Below are positions 30,601 to 39,703 of a stretch of DNA of 64,000 nucleotides, piece after piece (position 1 is the first letter of the stretch; every line of letters starts with the position of its first letter). The position numbers and the translations under genes are program-made. A model generated the notes under the pieces. That model did not search any database, was not told the origin of the DNA, and saw only the letters and a list, made by a program, of their open reading frames with translations. Origin of the DNA: Enterococcus haemoperoxidus ATCC BAA-382 (GTDB lineage: Bacteria > Bacillota > Bacilli > Lactobacillales > Enterococcaceae); the NCBI RefSeq assembly GCF_000407165.1, contig NZ_KE136479.1:1065464-1129463 (forward strand), written 5' to 3'.

Positions 30601-32524
30601 TTCAAATTCAACAAAAAGCTTTTCAATGTTAGAAAGCGTGGGTATCAATTACTATTACGATACAGTTCCAATATATGCATTGGGAAATAATAGTGGTTTT
30701 TATATGAACGTTTCCTCAACTCTGAGATTTGCAATCAAACTGAAAGATTCTAATGGAAATTGGTTATCTGATTTTACTAAGTATATTGCTGGTAATTATG
30801 ATACTATTGGTGTTGGAAATTCAGACAATTACTTTAAGAATGACTTTACGGGAAATGGTTCTGAAAGTGAAAATTACAGCGAAGGACAAGTTATTGCAAA
30901 AGACGTTAGGACAGCCTATCAACTAGGTGCACCATGGAAAGATATTGCTCCCGATGAAGCATTAAAAACAGGTTATGAGTTATTTGTAGGTAAGGAACTC
31001 CCGTATATGCAAATAAAAGCCAATCCGGAAGTTTTCAATGTTTATCCAGATTATGTGAGTGATTTTAAGTTTGATTATAAATTAAGTAAAATCCCTACAG
31101 AAACGGATCATGGTACAGTTCAGGTAAAGTATCCGACAGGCGAAGAGGTCAAAATGCCCTTTAGCTCAAATAGCCAAAAAGAATTCACTAGTTCGATTAC
31201 GATTCCTAGATCTAGCTTGCCTGAGCAACTGAACGAAGAAGTGGGTACAATCAAAAAATACGATACGTCTTTACTAGCAACCAACGAGTCAGAAGGACCT
31301 TATAAGGGATTGCCATCTAAGGATTATGCAGTAAAAATTAACGTGTATAATCTTGGAGCGAAACCAATTCCGCAAATCATCAAAAAAGGGACAGCTTTTA
31401 ATAAAAAAGCTTCCGAGGTGATTCAAGACGCAGTTATTTTACCTGGACATACTGCTTCATATGAATATGAGAGCAAAATGCCAGATACATCTATCCTCGG
31501 TTTAACGAGTGTGATGGTGAGAATGACGGATACAGATCAACCAGATAAAAAAACGCTGATCAAAGTGCCAATTCAAGTAATCAATGAAATACCGCCGACT
31601 AAAGGGCTGTATATCGTAGCGAATGATTTCAACAGTAGAACAGAACCATTTCAAAATTTGACTGAAAGTGAAGTCAATAAATTGATCCTTAAAAACTCTG
31701 AAGCGATTGCTTGGGATGTTGCGACGGGTTCAAGTAAAGATATCACGCTTTCAGTAGAGTCAACAACATTACCACTGAATCCTGTACAAGGCAGCTATAA
31801 AGCAACATTAAAAGCGGTCAGGGGAACAGAAATAATCAAAAAGACCATTACAATCAATCTTCAAAATAATCAAAAAGTGAACGTGGAATTTGTTGATGAA
31901 ACTGGAGAAGCCTTACACGATAAAATTACGTTTGATAAAGTGATCGGAACAACGATTAATTTATCAGAAGAAGCAGAAGTACAAAAAATACTGAAATCCA
32001 TTCAGGCTGAGAACTATCAATTAGTGAAAAAGCCAGACAACGAAACGAAGATTCCTGTTACAAGTGAAGAAAGTACTGTTCAATACCAATTTAAAGGGAT
32101 GCTGTTTGTACAATCTTCCCCAACTTTCTTGAATTTTGGGCGTAAGACTTTAGGGATTCCGTTTATAAAAGTCGAAAAAGCAAAATACGACAAACCATTG
32201 ATCGTTTGGGATAATCGCAAAAACGGCGGTGCATGGAATTTAACAGCAACATTAAAGAAACCATTGACCAGCCAAGAAGACCCGAGCAAAATTCTACCTA
32301 CGGCTATTCGTTACAAGGTAAGTGAGACAGAAACAGTCATCTTATCTGAGAATACGACACAACCAATAGCGAAAAGAACACATGAAACCAAAGGGCAATA
32401 TAACGTGAGTAATGAGTGGGATAAAAACGAATCCGGCTTGTTGTTAGAAGTTCCTTCTGGGGAAGTGTTGCAAGCAGGTGGCTATCGAGCGACGATTTTA
32501 TGGCAAGTTGAACAAACACCTTAA
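27680..32524 (+). CDS. Very large WxL-type repeat surface protein
   Basis: A 1614-residue secreted adhesin-like protein. An N-terminal signal sequence (about 13-38) is followed by tandem beta-rich modules of about 183 residues (two nearly identical, flanked by diverged ones) to residue 830, a large central domain (about 830-1120), more beta modules (1130-1460), and a C-terminal WxL-like domain (about 1475-1614). The first WxL motif is normal (AWNLTATLKKPL), but the last reads ILWQVEQTP, with valine for leucine. It closes the WxL operon and is likely the main surface-exposed ligand binder; its target is unknown. The start follows GAAAGGAG. Confidence 0.88.
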   Translation: MDNKKKRPTKTKLFLTINGLILISVLSVIVLFIVTNPISAKPETSVEKATIDTGLAKSEMGKTPEKYTAKTLAPIENETGLKATPKVLMMTQNEAFPDLNSEVGLSKLFSEIIIPRPEYDALYEYVNADGTPANLSSKLVGFQTIYVEITENYNLTSIRVPIPVTVTNIGTSFLLDNQIAIQTETMNGKIILYPNEIANKTQEQLQQLVKTKSNVHAWKLEDGSAVPVDVIKTTILTTSVGSYKAEFEITVGTGIAEQKASVQKDVVVFGADPQGFVSVAQNAILTLGTSPTNLFTKFQTVNSTIATNASYQFVTEKGEVLNKFDTTTVGFRWAYVKMTEKNNESVTTTIKVPINVTNADTTALLTNKVMVKADAKVILYPDETKGKSKAELITLIQSRAHLSAWNTSTGVAVPVSFSDTTMLNNSIGAYNGTIKVEIDGVQATTTRNVTIFGANPQSFVTVAQNTTLPLEASPTNLFTKFQTVNSTSATNASYQFVTEKGEVLNKFDTTTVGFRWAYVKMTEKSNESITTTIKVPINVTSGDTTALLTNKVMVKADAKVLLYPNDTKGKSKAELIALIQTRAHLSAWNMNTGAAVPVSFTNTTVVNNSVGSYNGTIKVELEGTSATTTRNVTVFGADVKSPYYFTVDQNKDLAMGTNAANIFSKYQSVYYTAASSSTYEWVKNPAGEPTNPVNTFDTSKTGFHWGYIKMTDLKDTSVSTIIPVPVTVTLENQAAILESKVGVGINHLPFVNASEIKDKTASQIVQVLTKKLAPKAWSLVTGQELDVRITKSMVVNSSRGSKELTITIAFGEQLLTYKVNVLILPDQIFGESSIEDWKNIPLNSTEGVLTNPLNESKIGFPQRGISVSRNTSELGFIAQDSANRGYVGLYGETKVADIPGVNKTPLYGTYWMESYAVGSDWLGIMYRLTSKYFLRKGDELKQIFIDESKQILYVYNLSMKPNLNFSIQLDMYNLSNSTKSFSMLESVGINYYYDTVPIYALGNNSGFYMNVSSTLRFAIKLKDSNGNWLSDFTKYIAGNYDTIGVGNSDNYFKNDFTGNGSESENYSEGQVIAKDVRTAYQLGAPWKDIAPDEALKTGYELFVGKELPYMQIKANPEVFNVYPDYVSDFKFDYKLSKIPTETDHGTVQVKYPTGEEVKMPFSSNSQKEFTSSITIPRSSLPEQLNEEVGTIKKYDTSLLATNESEGPYKGLPSKDYAVKINVYNLGAKPIPQIIKKGTAFNKKASEVIQDAVILPGHTASYEYESKMPDTSILGLTSVMVRMTDTDQPDKKTLIKVPIQVINEIPPTKGLYIVANDFNSRTEPFQNLTESEVNKLILKNSEAIAWDVATGSSKDITLSVESTTLPLNPVQGSYKATLKAVRGTEIIKKTITINLQNNQKVNVEFVDETGEALHDKITFDKVIGTTINLSEEAEVQKILKSIQAENYQLVKKPDNETKIPVTSEESTVQYQFKGMLFVQSSPTFLNFGRKTLGIPFIKVEKAKYDKPLIVWDNRKNGGAWNLTATLKKPLTSQEDPSKILPTAIRYKVSETETVILSENTTQPIAKRTHETKGQYNVSNEWDKNESGLLLEVPSGEVLQAGGYRATILWQVEQTP
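28484..29581 (+). repeat. Two tandem 549-bp repeats in the large WxL gene
   Basis: Unit 1 (28484-29032) and unit 2 (29033-29581) are both exactly 549 bp (183 codons), and long stretches are identical or nearly so, for example around 28555-28680 and 29104-29229. Each begins at the FGA motif. A diverged third unit follows from 29582. Similar direct repeats favour recombination and length change. Confidence 0.88.
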
Positions 32525-32532
32525 GAAATAAA

Positions 32533-32578
32533 CAAAAAGCTTCTCCCAAAGTAGTAAACGATGGGAGAAGCTTTTTTG
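32533..32578. terminator. Terminator of the WxL operon
   Basis: CAAAAAGCTTCTCCCA pairs with TGGGAGAAGCTTTTTTG around a 13-base loop, 9 bases after the stop of the large WxL gene. Confidence 0.9.
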
Positions 32579-32757
32579 TTTGCTGCTAGGGTTTAGTTAA
32601 AGTAGTCTATTGGTATTATTCCAATTATTTGGTGGAATTTTGATCCTTATGAGAATGGGTGAGATGGCATCTTATTTCCAGTTACGTAATAGTGATTAAG
32701 CGTTTCTGCTTTCATTGGATAACCAGCTTAAATAACATACTAAGATTAAAACCTATA

Positions 32758-33711
32758 TCATTTTGGGTATTCATTATTTTGAATAGTCCACAATTGATCG
32801 GTAATGGTTGAGATAAATGGAATACCTGCATCCGTTTGGCCATTTGTAAACACGGTCAAAATGAAGGGATGCTCTGTTTCTAAAATTCCAATATCATGCA
32901 GGAAACCAGCATATGAACCGATCTTATGTGCGACTTTTCCTGATGTGGTCGGCGTATCCATCCGTTCATGGAAAACGGTATTTTTCATATATTCATAAAT
33001 CTTTTGATATTCTTGATTAGTGGATTTTTCTTCGTATAAAATCTTGAGAATTTTTGCAGCATCTTCAGAAGTTAATTTTGCATCGTCCCAATCAGTTTCT
33101 TTCTGAAAAAAATGAGCATACAGAGCTTTTTTAGCTTCTACATCTCCGCCAAAAGTATCATACAACATATTCTTAGCAATGTTATCTGAATAAATAATGT
33201 TGTATTCTTGTAACGTTCTTAATGAATACGTTGGCTGAATATCATTGATAATAATCCCCGTACCATCTTCGTAATCTTCTTTTTCATTAAAAGTAAGCTG
33301 ATCGTCCCATTTTAAACCGCCAGCCTGAACTTTGTCAGCAACCATCATAGCTAAAGGTACCTTGATCGTGCTAGCGCTATAGAATTCTTTGGTTCCATTA
33401 ACTGAGATTTGTTTTCCAGTAGTTAAATCCACGTAAGTTATCCCAACATCACCGTTAAAGTTTTTTGCAGTAGCTGTCATTGTTTGTTCGATTTTATGAT
33501 AAAAAGCTGTCAGTTCTGGACTTTCAGTTTCTTTTGGTTTAGGTTTTTTATCTGTAGAAGAGGATGCAGTTTTTATTGGAACAGACATTTTTTCACTCGT
33601 TTCAGTTTCGTTTGCATAATCTACAGTGTGTGTAGAAAAAAAGAACGAAACAATTAAAAAGAAACAAATAGAGAAAATCATCCCATATAGAGTCATTTTC
33701 TTTTTTTCCAA
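32758..33711 (-). CDS. Class A beta-lactamase-like serine hydrolase
   Basis: An exported 317-residue protein with an N-terminal membrane helix (about 7-27), a low-complexity Ser/Thr/Lys linker (35-65) and a class A beta-lactamase fold. The active-site SxxK is STIK (114-117), the SDN loop is YSDN (174-177), and HKIGSY supplies the KTG-type element with Thr replaced by Ile. The start is a TTG with AAAGGAA upstream. Many such enterococcal proteins are not true beta-lactamases but bind or act on cell-wall peptides; activity cannot be told from sequence. It stands alone. Confidence 0.85.
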   Translation of the reverse strand: MEKKKMTLYGMIFSICFFLIVSFFFSTHTVDYANETETSEKMSVPIKTASSSTDKKPKPKETESPELTAFYHKIEQTMTATAKNFNGDVGITYVDLTTGKQISVNGTKEFYSASTIKVPLAMMVADKVQAGGLKWDDQLTFNEKEDYEDGTGIIINDIQPTYSLRTLQEYNIIYSDNIAKNMLYDTFGGDVEAKKALYAHFFQKETDWDDAKLTSEDAAKILKILYEEKSTNQEYQKIYEYMKNTVFHERMDTPTTSGKVAHKIGSYAGFLHDIGILETEHPFILTVFTNGQTDAGIPFISTITDQLWTIQNNEYPK

Positions 33712-34021
33712 ATACTTTTCGTTCCTTTCAAAAAAAATAAAATTGTAATGATCTTATCAAAATATAATCATAAAAAGTATAACTAAAAAATACGACCACA
33801 ACCATTTAATCACTTTTTCTATAGATTTGCAAGGTAGGATACAGTGAGAATTGAGAATAAAACGATGAAAGTATGCTTTAAGGTTTGTTTAAGGTAAGTG
33901 GAATAAAGTAATAGCAGTTTACAAATAATGTTGCGCGGAGGACTGTAAGAAACGACGCGTAACACTGAAAGTTCAGAATGTAGCAAAAGCGGAATGTTGT
34001 TACATATATAGGAGGAATTAG
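33712..34021. other. 310-bp intergenic region upstream of the ABC transporter
   Basis: Divergent promoter region between the beta-lactamase-like gene and the ABC permease. It holds a TTTAAG direct repeat (listed separately) and a leader of about 110 bases before the permease start. No gene is seen. Confidence 0.5.
33877..33894 (+). promoter_or_regulatory. TTTAAG-N5-TTTAAG direct repeat (CiaR-like box)
   Basis: TTTAAGGTTTGTTTAAGG has two TTTAAG half-sites with 5-base spacing, 11 bp apart, on one face of the helix. This is the recognition pattern of the response regulator CiaR in streptococci and of OmpR-type regulators in general. A TAAAGT that could be the -10 lies 11 bases downstream, so the box would overlap the -35 region. 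It points to two-component control of the ABC transporter. Confidence 0.5.
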
Positions 34022-35539
34022 ATGGATTTTATCAAACGTGCAATGTTAAGTATGAAGAGCAAAAAAGGTCGAACATTTTTATTATGTGCTGTCTTTTCAG
34101 CTATTTTGATTTTTGTTTTAGCTGGTTTAACGATTCAAAGTGCTGCGTTGACTACGACAGAAAATGCCAAAAAGAGTGTAGGTGCGACAGTTACACTATC
34201 CGCTAATCGAGAAGCAGCGATGAAAAAAAATCAAGAAGGAAGTACGGGTGAAAAACCAGATCCAAGCAGTTTTAGCTTAACTCCCGTTTCATTAGCAGAT
34301 GCGCAAAAGATCGCAGATTTAGCTAATGTGAAGTCGTATTCATTTTTATCTTCATCCTCTGCTGGAGCAAGTGATGGCATTACACCGATTTCTACTGAAT
34401 CGGAAAGTGAGACCACAACAGGATCAACAGCGAGTGATGGAACACAAGGTGAACCTCAAGCAGTTGGAAGAATGGGCAGTGGTCCAATGTCTGATATAAA
34501 GCAAAGTGATTTTCAGGTAAGTGGTGTGATGGAGTTATCTATGTCGAGTGACTTTTCTGATGGTACGGCTGAAATTACAAGTGGTGAAGTAATCAATGCG
34601 TCAGATAAAGAGACGAATAACGTGGTAATCGAGCAAACATTGGCAGATGCAAATGAGTTAAAAGTTGGGGACACATTCAAGGTAACAGATCCGGAAGATG
34701 ACACAAAAACATATGAGTTAACGATCAAAGGAATTTATAAAACTTCTGAAAACGGTAATAGCATGGGGATGATGTTTAATTTCTTGAATCCAGCCAATAC
34801 GTTATATACATCTTATACATTTGCGAATACATTAAAAGGCGATGACGCAAAAGATACCATTGATTCAGCTTCTTACACATTGGCTGATCCAAAACAAATG
34901 GATACATTTGTTAAAGAGGCAGAAAAATTGATAGATACAGAAAACTTTAGTTTACAAACTAATGATCAAGCATATCAACAAATGTTACAACCTTTGAATA
35001 ATGTTGCAAGCTTTGCCAAAAATATTGTTATCTTAGTGGCAATTGCTGGGGTGATCATCTTGACTTTGATTGTAATGATGATGATCAGAGAACGCCGCTA
35101 TGAAATTGGCGTATTATTGTCACTTGGAGAATCGCGTTTCAAAGTCGTTTTACAATTTTTCAGTGAAATCATTATTTGTATGTTTGTTGCGTTAGTGATT
35201 GCTACCTTTAGTGGAAATATTGTAGGAAATGTAGTTGGGGAGCAATTGATTACCCAACAAACAGAGTCCGTTTCGCAAGCTACAAATAATCAAGGTCAAC
35301 CAACGGAAAAAGGGGACAGAGGAAGCGAACGACAAGGCGTACCTGGAGGAGGTAGCATGAATAGACTCGGAGCAAGCTCTCAGGGAACAGCAAAAGCAAT
35401 CGAAGAGTTAAATATCTCTGTTCAGCCAAAGGAAATCACAATAGTAGCTGGACTAGGACTTTTAATCAGCTTCTTGTCCATCATATTATCATCCAGCGGA
35501 ATTTTAAGACTACAACCCAAAAAAATCTTGACGACATAG
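34022..35539 (+). CDS. ABC transporter permease (FtsX/MacB type)
   Basis: A 505-residue membrane protein with one N-terminal helix (about 18-40), a large extracellular domain (about 45-330, with a Ser/Thr/Gly-rich insert near 120-160), and three C-terminal helices (about 333-356, 383-405 and 475-497). The MMMIRERRYEIGVLLSLGESRFKVVLQFFSEI stretch marks the FtsX permease domain; a Q/G-rich extracellular loop (about 415-450) separates the last two helices. Preceded by AGGAGG. It works with the ATPase 15 bases downstream, likely in peptide resistance or export. Confidence 0.9.
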   Translation: MDFIKRAMLSMKSKKGRTFLLCAVFSAILIFVLAGLTIQSAALTTTENAKKSVGATVTLSANREAAMKKNQEGSTGEKPDPSSFSLTPVSLADAQKIADLANVKSYSFLSSSSAGASDGITPISTESESETTTGSTASDGTQGEPQAVGRMGSGPMSDIKQSDFQVSGVMELSMSSDFSDGTAEITSGEVINASDKETNNVVIEQTLADANELKVGDTFKVTDPEDDTKTYELTIKGIYKTSENGNSMGMMFNFLNPANTLYTSYTFANTLKGDDAKDTIDSASYTLADPKQMDTFVKEAEKLIDTENFSLQTNDQAYQQMLQPLNNVASFAKNIVILVAIAGVIILTLIVMMMIRERRYEIGVLLSLGESRFKVVLQFFSEIIICMFVALVIATFSGNIVGNVVGEQLITQQTESVSQATNNQGQPTEKGDRGSERQGVPGGGSMNRLGASSQGTAKAIEELNISVQPKEITIVAGLGLLISFLSIILSSSGILRLQPKKILTT

Positions 35540-35554
35540 AAAAGAGGACATGCG

Positions 35555-36214
35555 ATGTTACAAACAGAAGAAGTAGGCTATTGGTATAAAAATGAGCAGG
35601 ACTATCTTTATAAAAATGTAAATTTAGAATTTCAAGGCGGAAAGATGTATGCTATTTTAGGAGCAAGCGGTTCTGGTAAGACGACATTTCTCTCATTGAT
35701 CGCAGGCTTAGATGTACCTAAAACGGGGTCTATTCTATATAATGGGGATGCACTCACTAAAATAGGTCTCAGAAATTACCGGAAAAACGATGTCTCCATT
35801 ATTTTTCAAGCATATAATTTACTACCATATATGTCGGCGTTAGATAATGTTTTAACTGCGATGGCAATATCCAACTCAAAACAAGCGAATAAAAAAGCGT
35901 ATGCATTAGAAAATTTAGTGAAAGTTGGGATCGACGAAATGCTGGCTAAGAAGAATGTGACTCAGTTATCAGGAGGTCAGCAGCAACGCGTAGCAATCGT
36001 TAGGGCACTTTGTTGTGATCATGAACTGATCGTAGCAGATGAGCCAACAGGAAATTTAGATGAAAAAACATCAAAAGATATTGTTCAATTGTTTCAAAAA
36101 GTAGCACGTGATCAGCAAAAGTGTATTATCATCGTGACCCATGAACAGGAAGTAGCAAAAGCGTGCGATGAAGTTTATGAGTTGAAAAATCAAGCATTTG
36201 AATTGATCAAATAA
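35555..36214 (+). CDS. ABC transporter ATP-binding protein (LolD/MacB type)
   Basis: A 219-residue ATPase with Walker A GASGSGKT (about 36-43), Q-loop FQAYNLLPYMS, signature LSGGQQQR (about 138-145), Walker B LIVADEPTGNLD (about 158-169) and the H-switch IVTHEQEVA. It is the partner of the preceding FtsX-type permease. Preceded by AGAGGAC. No two-component system is adjacent, which is unusual for this transporter class. Confidence 0.93.
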   Translation: MLQTEEVGYWYKNEQDYLYKNVNLEFQGGKMYAILGASGSGKTTFLSLIAGLDVPKTGSILYNGDALTKIGLRNYRKNDVSIIFQAYNLLPYMSALDNVLTAMAISNSKQANKKAYALENLVKVGIDEMLAKKNVTQLSGGQQQRVAIVRALCCDHELIVADEPTGNLDEKTSKDIVQLFQKVARDQQKCIIIVTHEQEVAKACDEVYELKNQAFELIK

Positions 36215-36216
36215 AA

Positions 36217-36266
36217 ATAAGAACGAAGGTGCAAAAAATTAGTGCATCTTCGTTCTTATCTTTTTT
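36217..36266. terminator. Bidirectional terminator between ABC and fbp genes
   Basis: ATAAGAACGAAGGTGCA pairs with TGCATCTTCGTTCTTAT across a short loop and is followed by T6. It serves the ABC operon and the converging ccpN-fbp operon. Confidence 0.88.
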
Positions 36267-38160
36267 AATTGGAAAAAAAATGGCTGTTATTTTCTAATTG
36301 TTGTTTTAATGTTCGAGTATCATTGATCAACGAGGCACCAATCGTTGTATCTTTGACTTTTAATCGTTTCACCTGACGATCGACGATTTGTCGTGTGGAA
36401 ATGATATCATCATTTTTTTTGATTGCTGTTTCTTTATCTGAAAAAGGTTTATGAGCAGCCAGTTGCATACCAAAAGAATTATATAAAAGTGTATATCCAC
36501 CAATTCCAGTTACTTTTTGATAAGCACGTGAAAAACCACCATCTATGACAATCATTTTGCCGTCAGCTTTGATTGGAGATTCTCCTTTGAGCAATTTTAC
36601 AGGCGTGTGGCCATTGATAATATGAGCATCAATTTCATTAAGAGCAAAAGCCTTCAAAATATGTTGGCAAACGTCAGAACTATTTCTTAATTCATAATAG
36701 GCATTTTTTTCTTCCACATGAGTTTCTGATTCTTGAATAAAATAGCGTTCAAATGTTTTCATCGCTTTTTTACCAAAAAGAGAAGAACTTTCACCACACC
36801 ATAAATACCAAACAATATCAGTTGAAAAATCTTCAGTCTGCCATGGTTTTGCAAAAGCTTGTTTGATGTTTGCTTCAAAAAAATCGAGCAAGTTTTTACC
36901 AGCATATTTTTTTCCATTAAAGTCCACAGATTGAAAAGAGCCATCTTCATTGAGTGGAATACAGCCGTGGATCAGTAAGTTGTGATTGTAAGAAAGGTAA
37001 AGAGAGCCTTTTTCAATAAGAAAAGCCATATGCTGATTTAACTTTTGTGAGTGTTGAAATTGCTGCATTAGATCAGTTAGGACGAATGCTTCATCGTCTG
37101 TTAGTTGATAAGGATCGGACCAATCGATTGTTTGAAAACATGTATTGATCAAGTTATACGGCTGATCGCCTATTACAAGTTGATTGTTATTAATTTTATC
37201 TAGTAAAAGTCGATGGGGCATTTGAAATTCTGGACGACGTTTAATGAGTTGCCCTTCTAACTTTTCTTGGATGATTGCCATTGCTTGTTGAATTTTCATT
37301 GCATCCGTTATTTCGGTTATCGAAAGCGTTCTATACGGGTTCTTCTTAGGGATAAAATGCATATTTTCTTGATATGTTTTGCGACTGAAATTTTTCAAAT
37401 GATCTAAATCAATCCCATAAGCCTCTTCCAAAAGGTCAAGATTCCCATAGCGAGAACAGATTCGTAGAACATTTGCTAAACAAGCCTTTGATCCACTCAC
37501 AGCGCCTAACCAAATAATATCATGATTGCCCCATTGGATATCAAGAGAATGATAGCCAATCAAAGAATCCATAATTTTATCAGGATGAGGCCCGCGATCA
37601 TAAATATCTCCGATCACATGAAGATGATCGATTACGAACCGCTGAATCAAATAAGCTAAATCAGTTATAAAACGTTCAGCTTCATCAAGTTCGATGATTT
37701 TTTGGATAATTTGCCGATAATAAGCTTTTTTATCGGTGGTTTCGTCATACTGATAAATCAATTCTTCTAAAATATATGCATACGTTTTTGGTAAAGCTTT
37801 ACGAACTTTGGAACGCGTATACTTACTTGACGAAAAACGGACAATAACCAACAAATGTTCAATTGTTTGAAACCACCAATGTTGAGACAATAACTGTTGC
37901 TGCTTTAAAACGTGCATTTTTTCTTCAGGATAATAAATCAAAAAACATAATTCATCCATTTGTTCTGCAGAAAGTTCTTGGCTAAAAAGTGTGTAAACTT
38001 TATCACGAATACTTCCTGAACCGTTTCTTAAAATATGGTTGAATGCTTCAAATTCTCCATGAAGATCACTGATGAAATGTTCAGTTCCCTTAGGCAAATT
38101 TAAAATGGCTTCCAAATTTATAATTTCGGCAATCAGCTCATTGGATTGATTGTTACTCAT
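36265..38160 (-). CDS. fbp: Fructose-1,6-bisphosphatase, class III
   Basis: Gluconeogenic enzyme converting fructose-1,6-bisphosphate to fructose-6-phosphate. The 631-residue length and metallophosphatase motifs are those of the Firmicute class III enzyme: FISDLHGEFEAF (about 28-39), IGDIYDRGPHPDK (about 178-190), IQWGNHDIIWLGA, and INGHTPVK (about 518-525). Preceded by AGAGGAG. It lies 15 bases after the PEP-synthesis regulatory gene, in an operon with ccpN, and opposite ppdK, forming a gluconeogenesis block. Confidence 0.96.
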   Translation of the reverse strand: MSNNQSNELIAEIINLEAILNLPKGTEHFISDLHGEFEAFNHILRNGSGSIRDKVYTLFSQELSAEQMDELCFLIYYPEEKMHVLKQQQLLSQHWWFQTIEHLLVIVRFSSSKYTRSKVRKALPKTYAYILEELIYQYDETTDKKAYYRQIIQKIIELDEAERFITDLAYLIQRFVIDHLHVIGDIYDRGPHPDKIMDSLIGYHSLDIQWGNHDIIWLGAVSGSKACLANVLRICSRYGNLDLLEEAYGIDLDHLKNFSRKTYQENMHFIPKKNPYRTLSITEITDAMKIQQAMAIIQEKLEGQLIKRRPEFQMPHRLLLDKINNNQLVIGDQPYNLINTCFQTIDWSDPYQLTDDEAFVLTDLMQQFQHSQKLNQHMAFLIEKGSLYLSYNHNLLIHGCIPLNEDGSFQSVDFNGKKYAGKNLLDFFEANIKQAFAKPWQTEDFSTDIVWYLWCGESSSLFGKKAMKTFERYFIQESETHVEEKNAYYELRNSSDVCQHILKAFALNEIDAHIINGHTPVKLLKGESPIKADGKMIVIDGGFSRAYQKVTGIGGYTLLYNSFGMQLAAHKPFSDKETAIKKNDDIISTRQIVDRQVKRLKVKDTTIGASLINDTRTLKQQLENNSHFFSN

Positions 38161-38175
38161 CTAGAGGACTCCTCA

Positions 38176-38988
38176 CTATTTATTTTGGGCCAAATCTTCG
38201 ATGATCGTTGTTGTTTCTTCGATTGATTTCTTTTCGACATCGATCACTAATACATTATATTTTTCAAAAACACTATTGGCATAATCTAATTCCTCTTGAA
38301 TACGATCGGCATTTGTGTAAGCCGAATCTTCTTTTAATCCCAATGAATGTAAACGGGATTTACGAATATCCATTAAACTCTCAATACTTGTTGTTAGACC
38401 GATGATTTTTTTAGGATCGATCTGATCTAATTCGGCAGGTAAAGAAACTTCTGGAATCAAAGGTAAATTTGCAACTTTATGATTCCGGTTGGCCATATAC
38501 ATGCTTAACGGTGTTTTAGATGTACGTGAAACGCCTAATAATACATAATCAGCTTCTAAGAAACCTTTGGAATCTTTACCATCATCATATCTAACGGCAA
38601 ATTCAATTGCTGAAACACGACTAAAATACTGCTCATTTAACTTGTGGATCGCACCTGGTTCTTGTAAAGGTTGAATACCAAAAGTCCCTTCAACGATTTC
38701 GCTTAATGGGCTCATATAATCGACGTATTGTAAGCCAGTTCGGTTTGCGAAATCCTTTACTAAAGTCACTAGCTTTTTATTCACTAATGTTGTCACAACA
38801 ACAGCTTTGTCATGTAAAGCATCTCTCAAAATAGGCTGCAATAATTCTTCATCGGTAATGAATGGAAATCGTTGGATATCGCTCATATCAATACTTGGGT
38901 ATTGGGCGGAGACTGCTGAAATAATTTTTTGTGCGGTCTCTCCAACTGAATCTGATACTAAATAAATTTTGATTTTGTCTTTTTGCAT
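38176..38988 (-). CDS. PPDK regulatory kinase/phosphotransferase (PSRP, DUF299)
   Basis: A 270-residue bifunctional enzyme that inactivates PPDK by ADP-dependent phosphorylation of its active-site threonine and reactivates it by Pi-dependent dephosphorylation. The P-loop-like GVSRTSKTPLSMYMAN lies near 154-169, and the N-terminal YLVSDSVGETAQKIISA is family-typical. Its target, ppdK, is encoded nearby on the other strand, a classic pairing. It sits between ccpN and fbp in one operon. Confidence 0.93.
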   Translation of the reverse strand: MQKDKIKIYLVSDSVGETAQKIISAVSAQYPSIDMSDIQRFPFITDEELLQPILRDALHDKAVVVTTLVNKKLVTLVKDFANRTGLQYVDYMSPLSEIVEGTFGIQPLQEPGAIHKLNEQYFSRVSAIEFAVRYDDGKDSKGFLEADYVLLGVSRTSKTPLSMYMANRNHKVANLPLIPEVSLPAELDQIDPKKIIGLTTSIESLMDIRKSRLHSLGLKEDSAYTNADRIQEELDYANSVFEKYNVLVIDVEKKSIEETTTIIEDLAQNK

Positions 38989-39048
38989 GAGTACACTCTC
39001 CTAGTTTTTGAAGGTTTGTTTTTTTTTTCGTTTCATTATCTCTGATTA

Positions 39049-39684
39049 TCAATAATTTTCTTTATCAATGTCATTACCGGCATTAATAAAGTAAGACATC
39101 ATTCGGGTTTTGGTCACTTTTCCGATCACTTTTTTTGGCTGGTCAATTTCTACAACGGGTAAGGTATCGATGTTGTGTTGCATCAATAGACCGCCAGCTT
39201 CTAAAATCGTACGGTCACGAGTGATCGTGACGATGTTTGGCATACGACTCATGATCATCGCAACAGGTGTTTTTTCGGTATTAGGATTACTAATAGCTGC
39301 TCGTAGTAAGTCTTTGCGTGATAAAACACCGTTCAATTCATCGTTGTCATCTTTTACATACAGAGAACCGACATCGTACATAAATAAATTTGTCACGGCA
39401 TCATAAACCGTTGTACTTTGATGGATAAGTATAGGTGGCAACATAATATCTGCTACCGTTTTTTTGTATAATTTTTCATAAAGTAAAGGCTCAATTGTTT
39501 GACCTGTGTAAAAATAACCAACTTTTGGTCTAGCATCAAGCAAACCAGTCATCGTCAAAATCGCTAAATCGCTTCGTAAGGTCGCACGACTCAAACCAAG
39601 TGTTTTGGCAATATTATCACCGCTGATTGGTTCGTTTTCTTTAACAATTTTGATGATCTCTAATTGTCTTGAGGTAAGTTTCAT
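39049..39684 (-). CDS. ccpN: CcpN-type regulator, HTH plus CBS pair
   Basis: A 211-residue repressor: N-terminal HTH (about 1-60, with ISGDNIAKTLGLSRATLRSDLAIL) and two CBS domains (about 78-135 and 140-200), the layout of B. subtilis CcpN, which represses gluconeogenic genes on glycolytic carbon and binds nucleotides through its CBS pair. It is divergent from ppdK and upstream of the PPDK regulator and fbp. Three copies of an operator-like motif lie in the 170-bp shared promoter region, one next to its own start, suggesting self-control. Confidence 0.9.
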   Translation of the reverse strand: MKLTSRQLEIIKIVKENEPISGDNIAKTLGLSRATLRSDLAILTMTGLLDARPKVGYFYTGQTIEPLLYEKLYKKTVADIMLPPILIHQSTTVYDAVTNLFMYDVGSLYVKDDNDELNGVLSRKDLLRAAISNPNTEKTPVAMIMSRMPNIVTITRDRTILEAGGLLMQHNIDTLPVVEIDQPKKVIGKVTKTRMMSYFINAGNDIDKENY

Positions 39685-39703
39685 TTTATCGACCTACTTT
39701 CTT

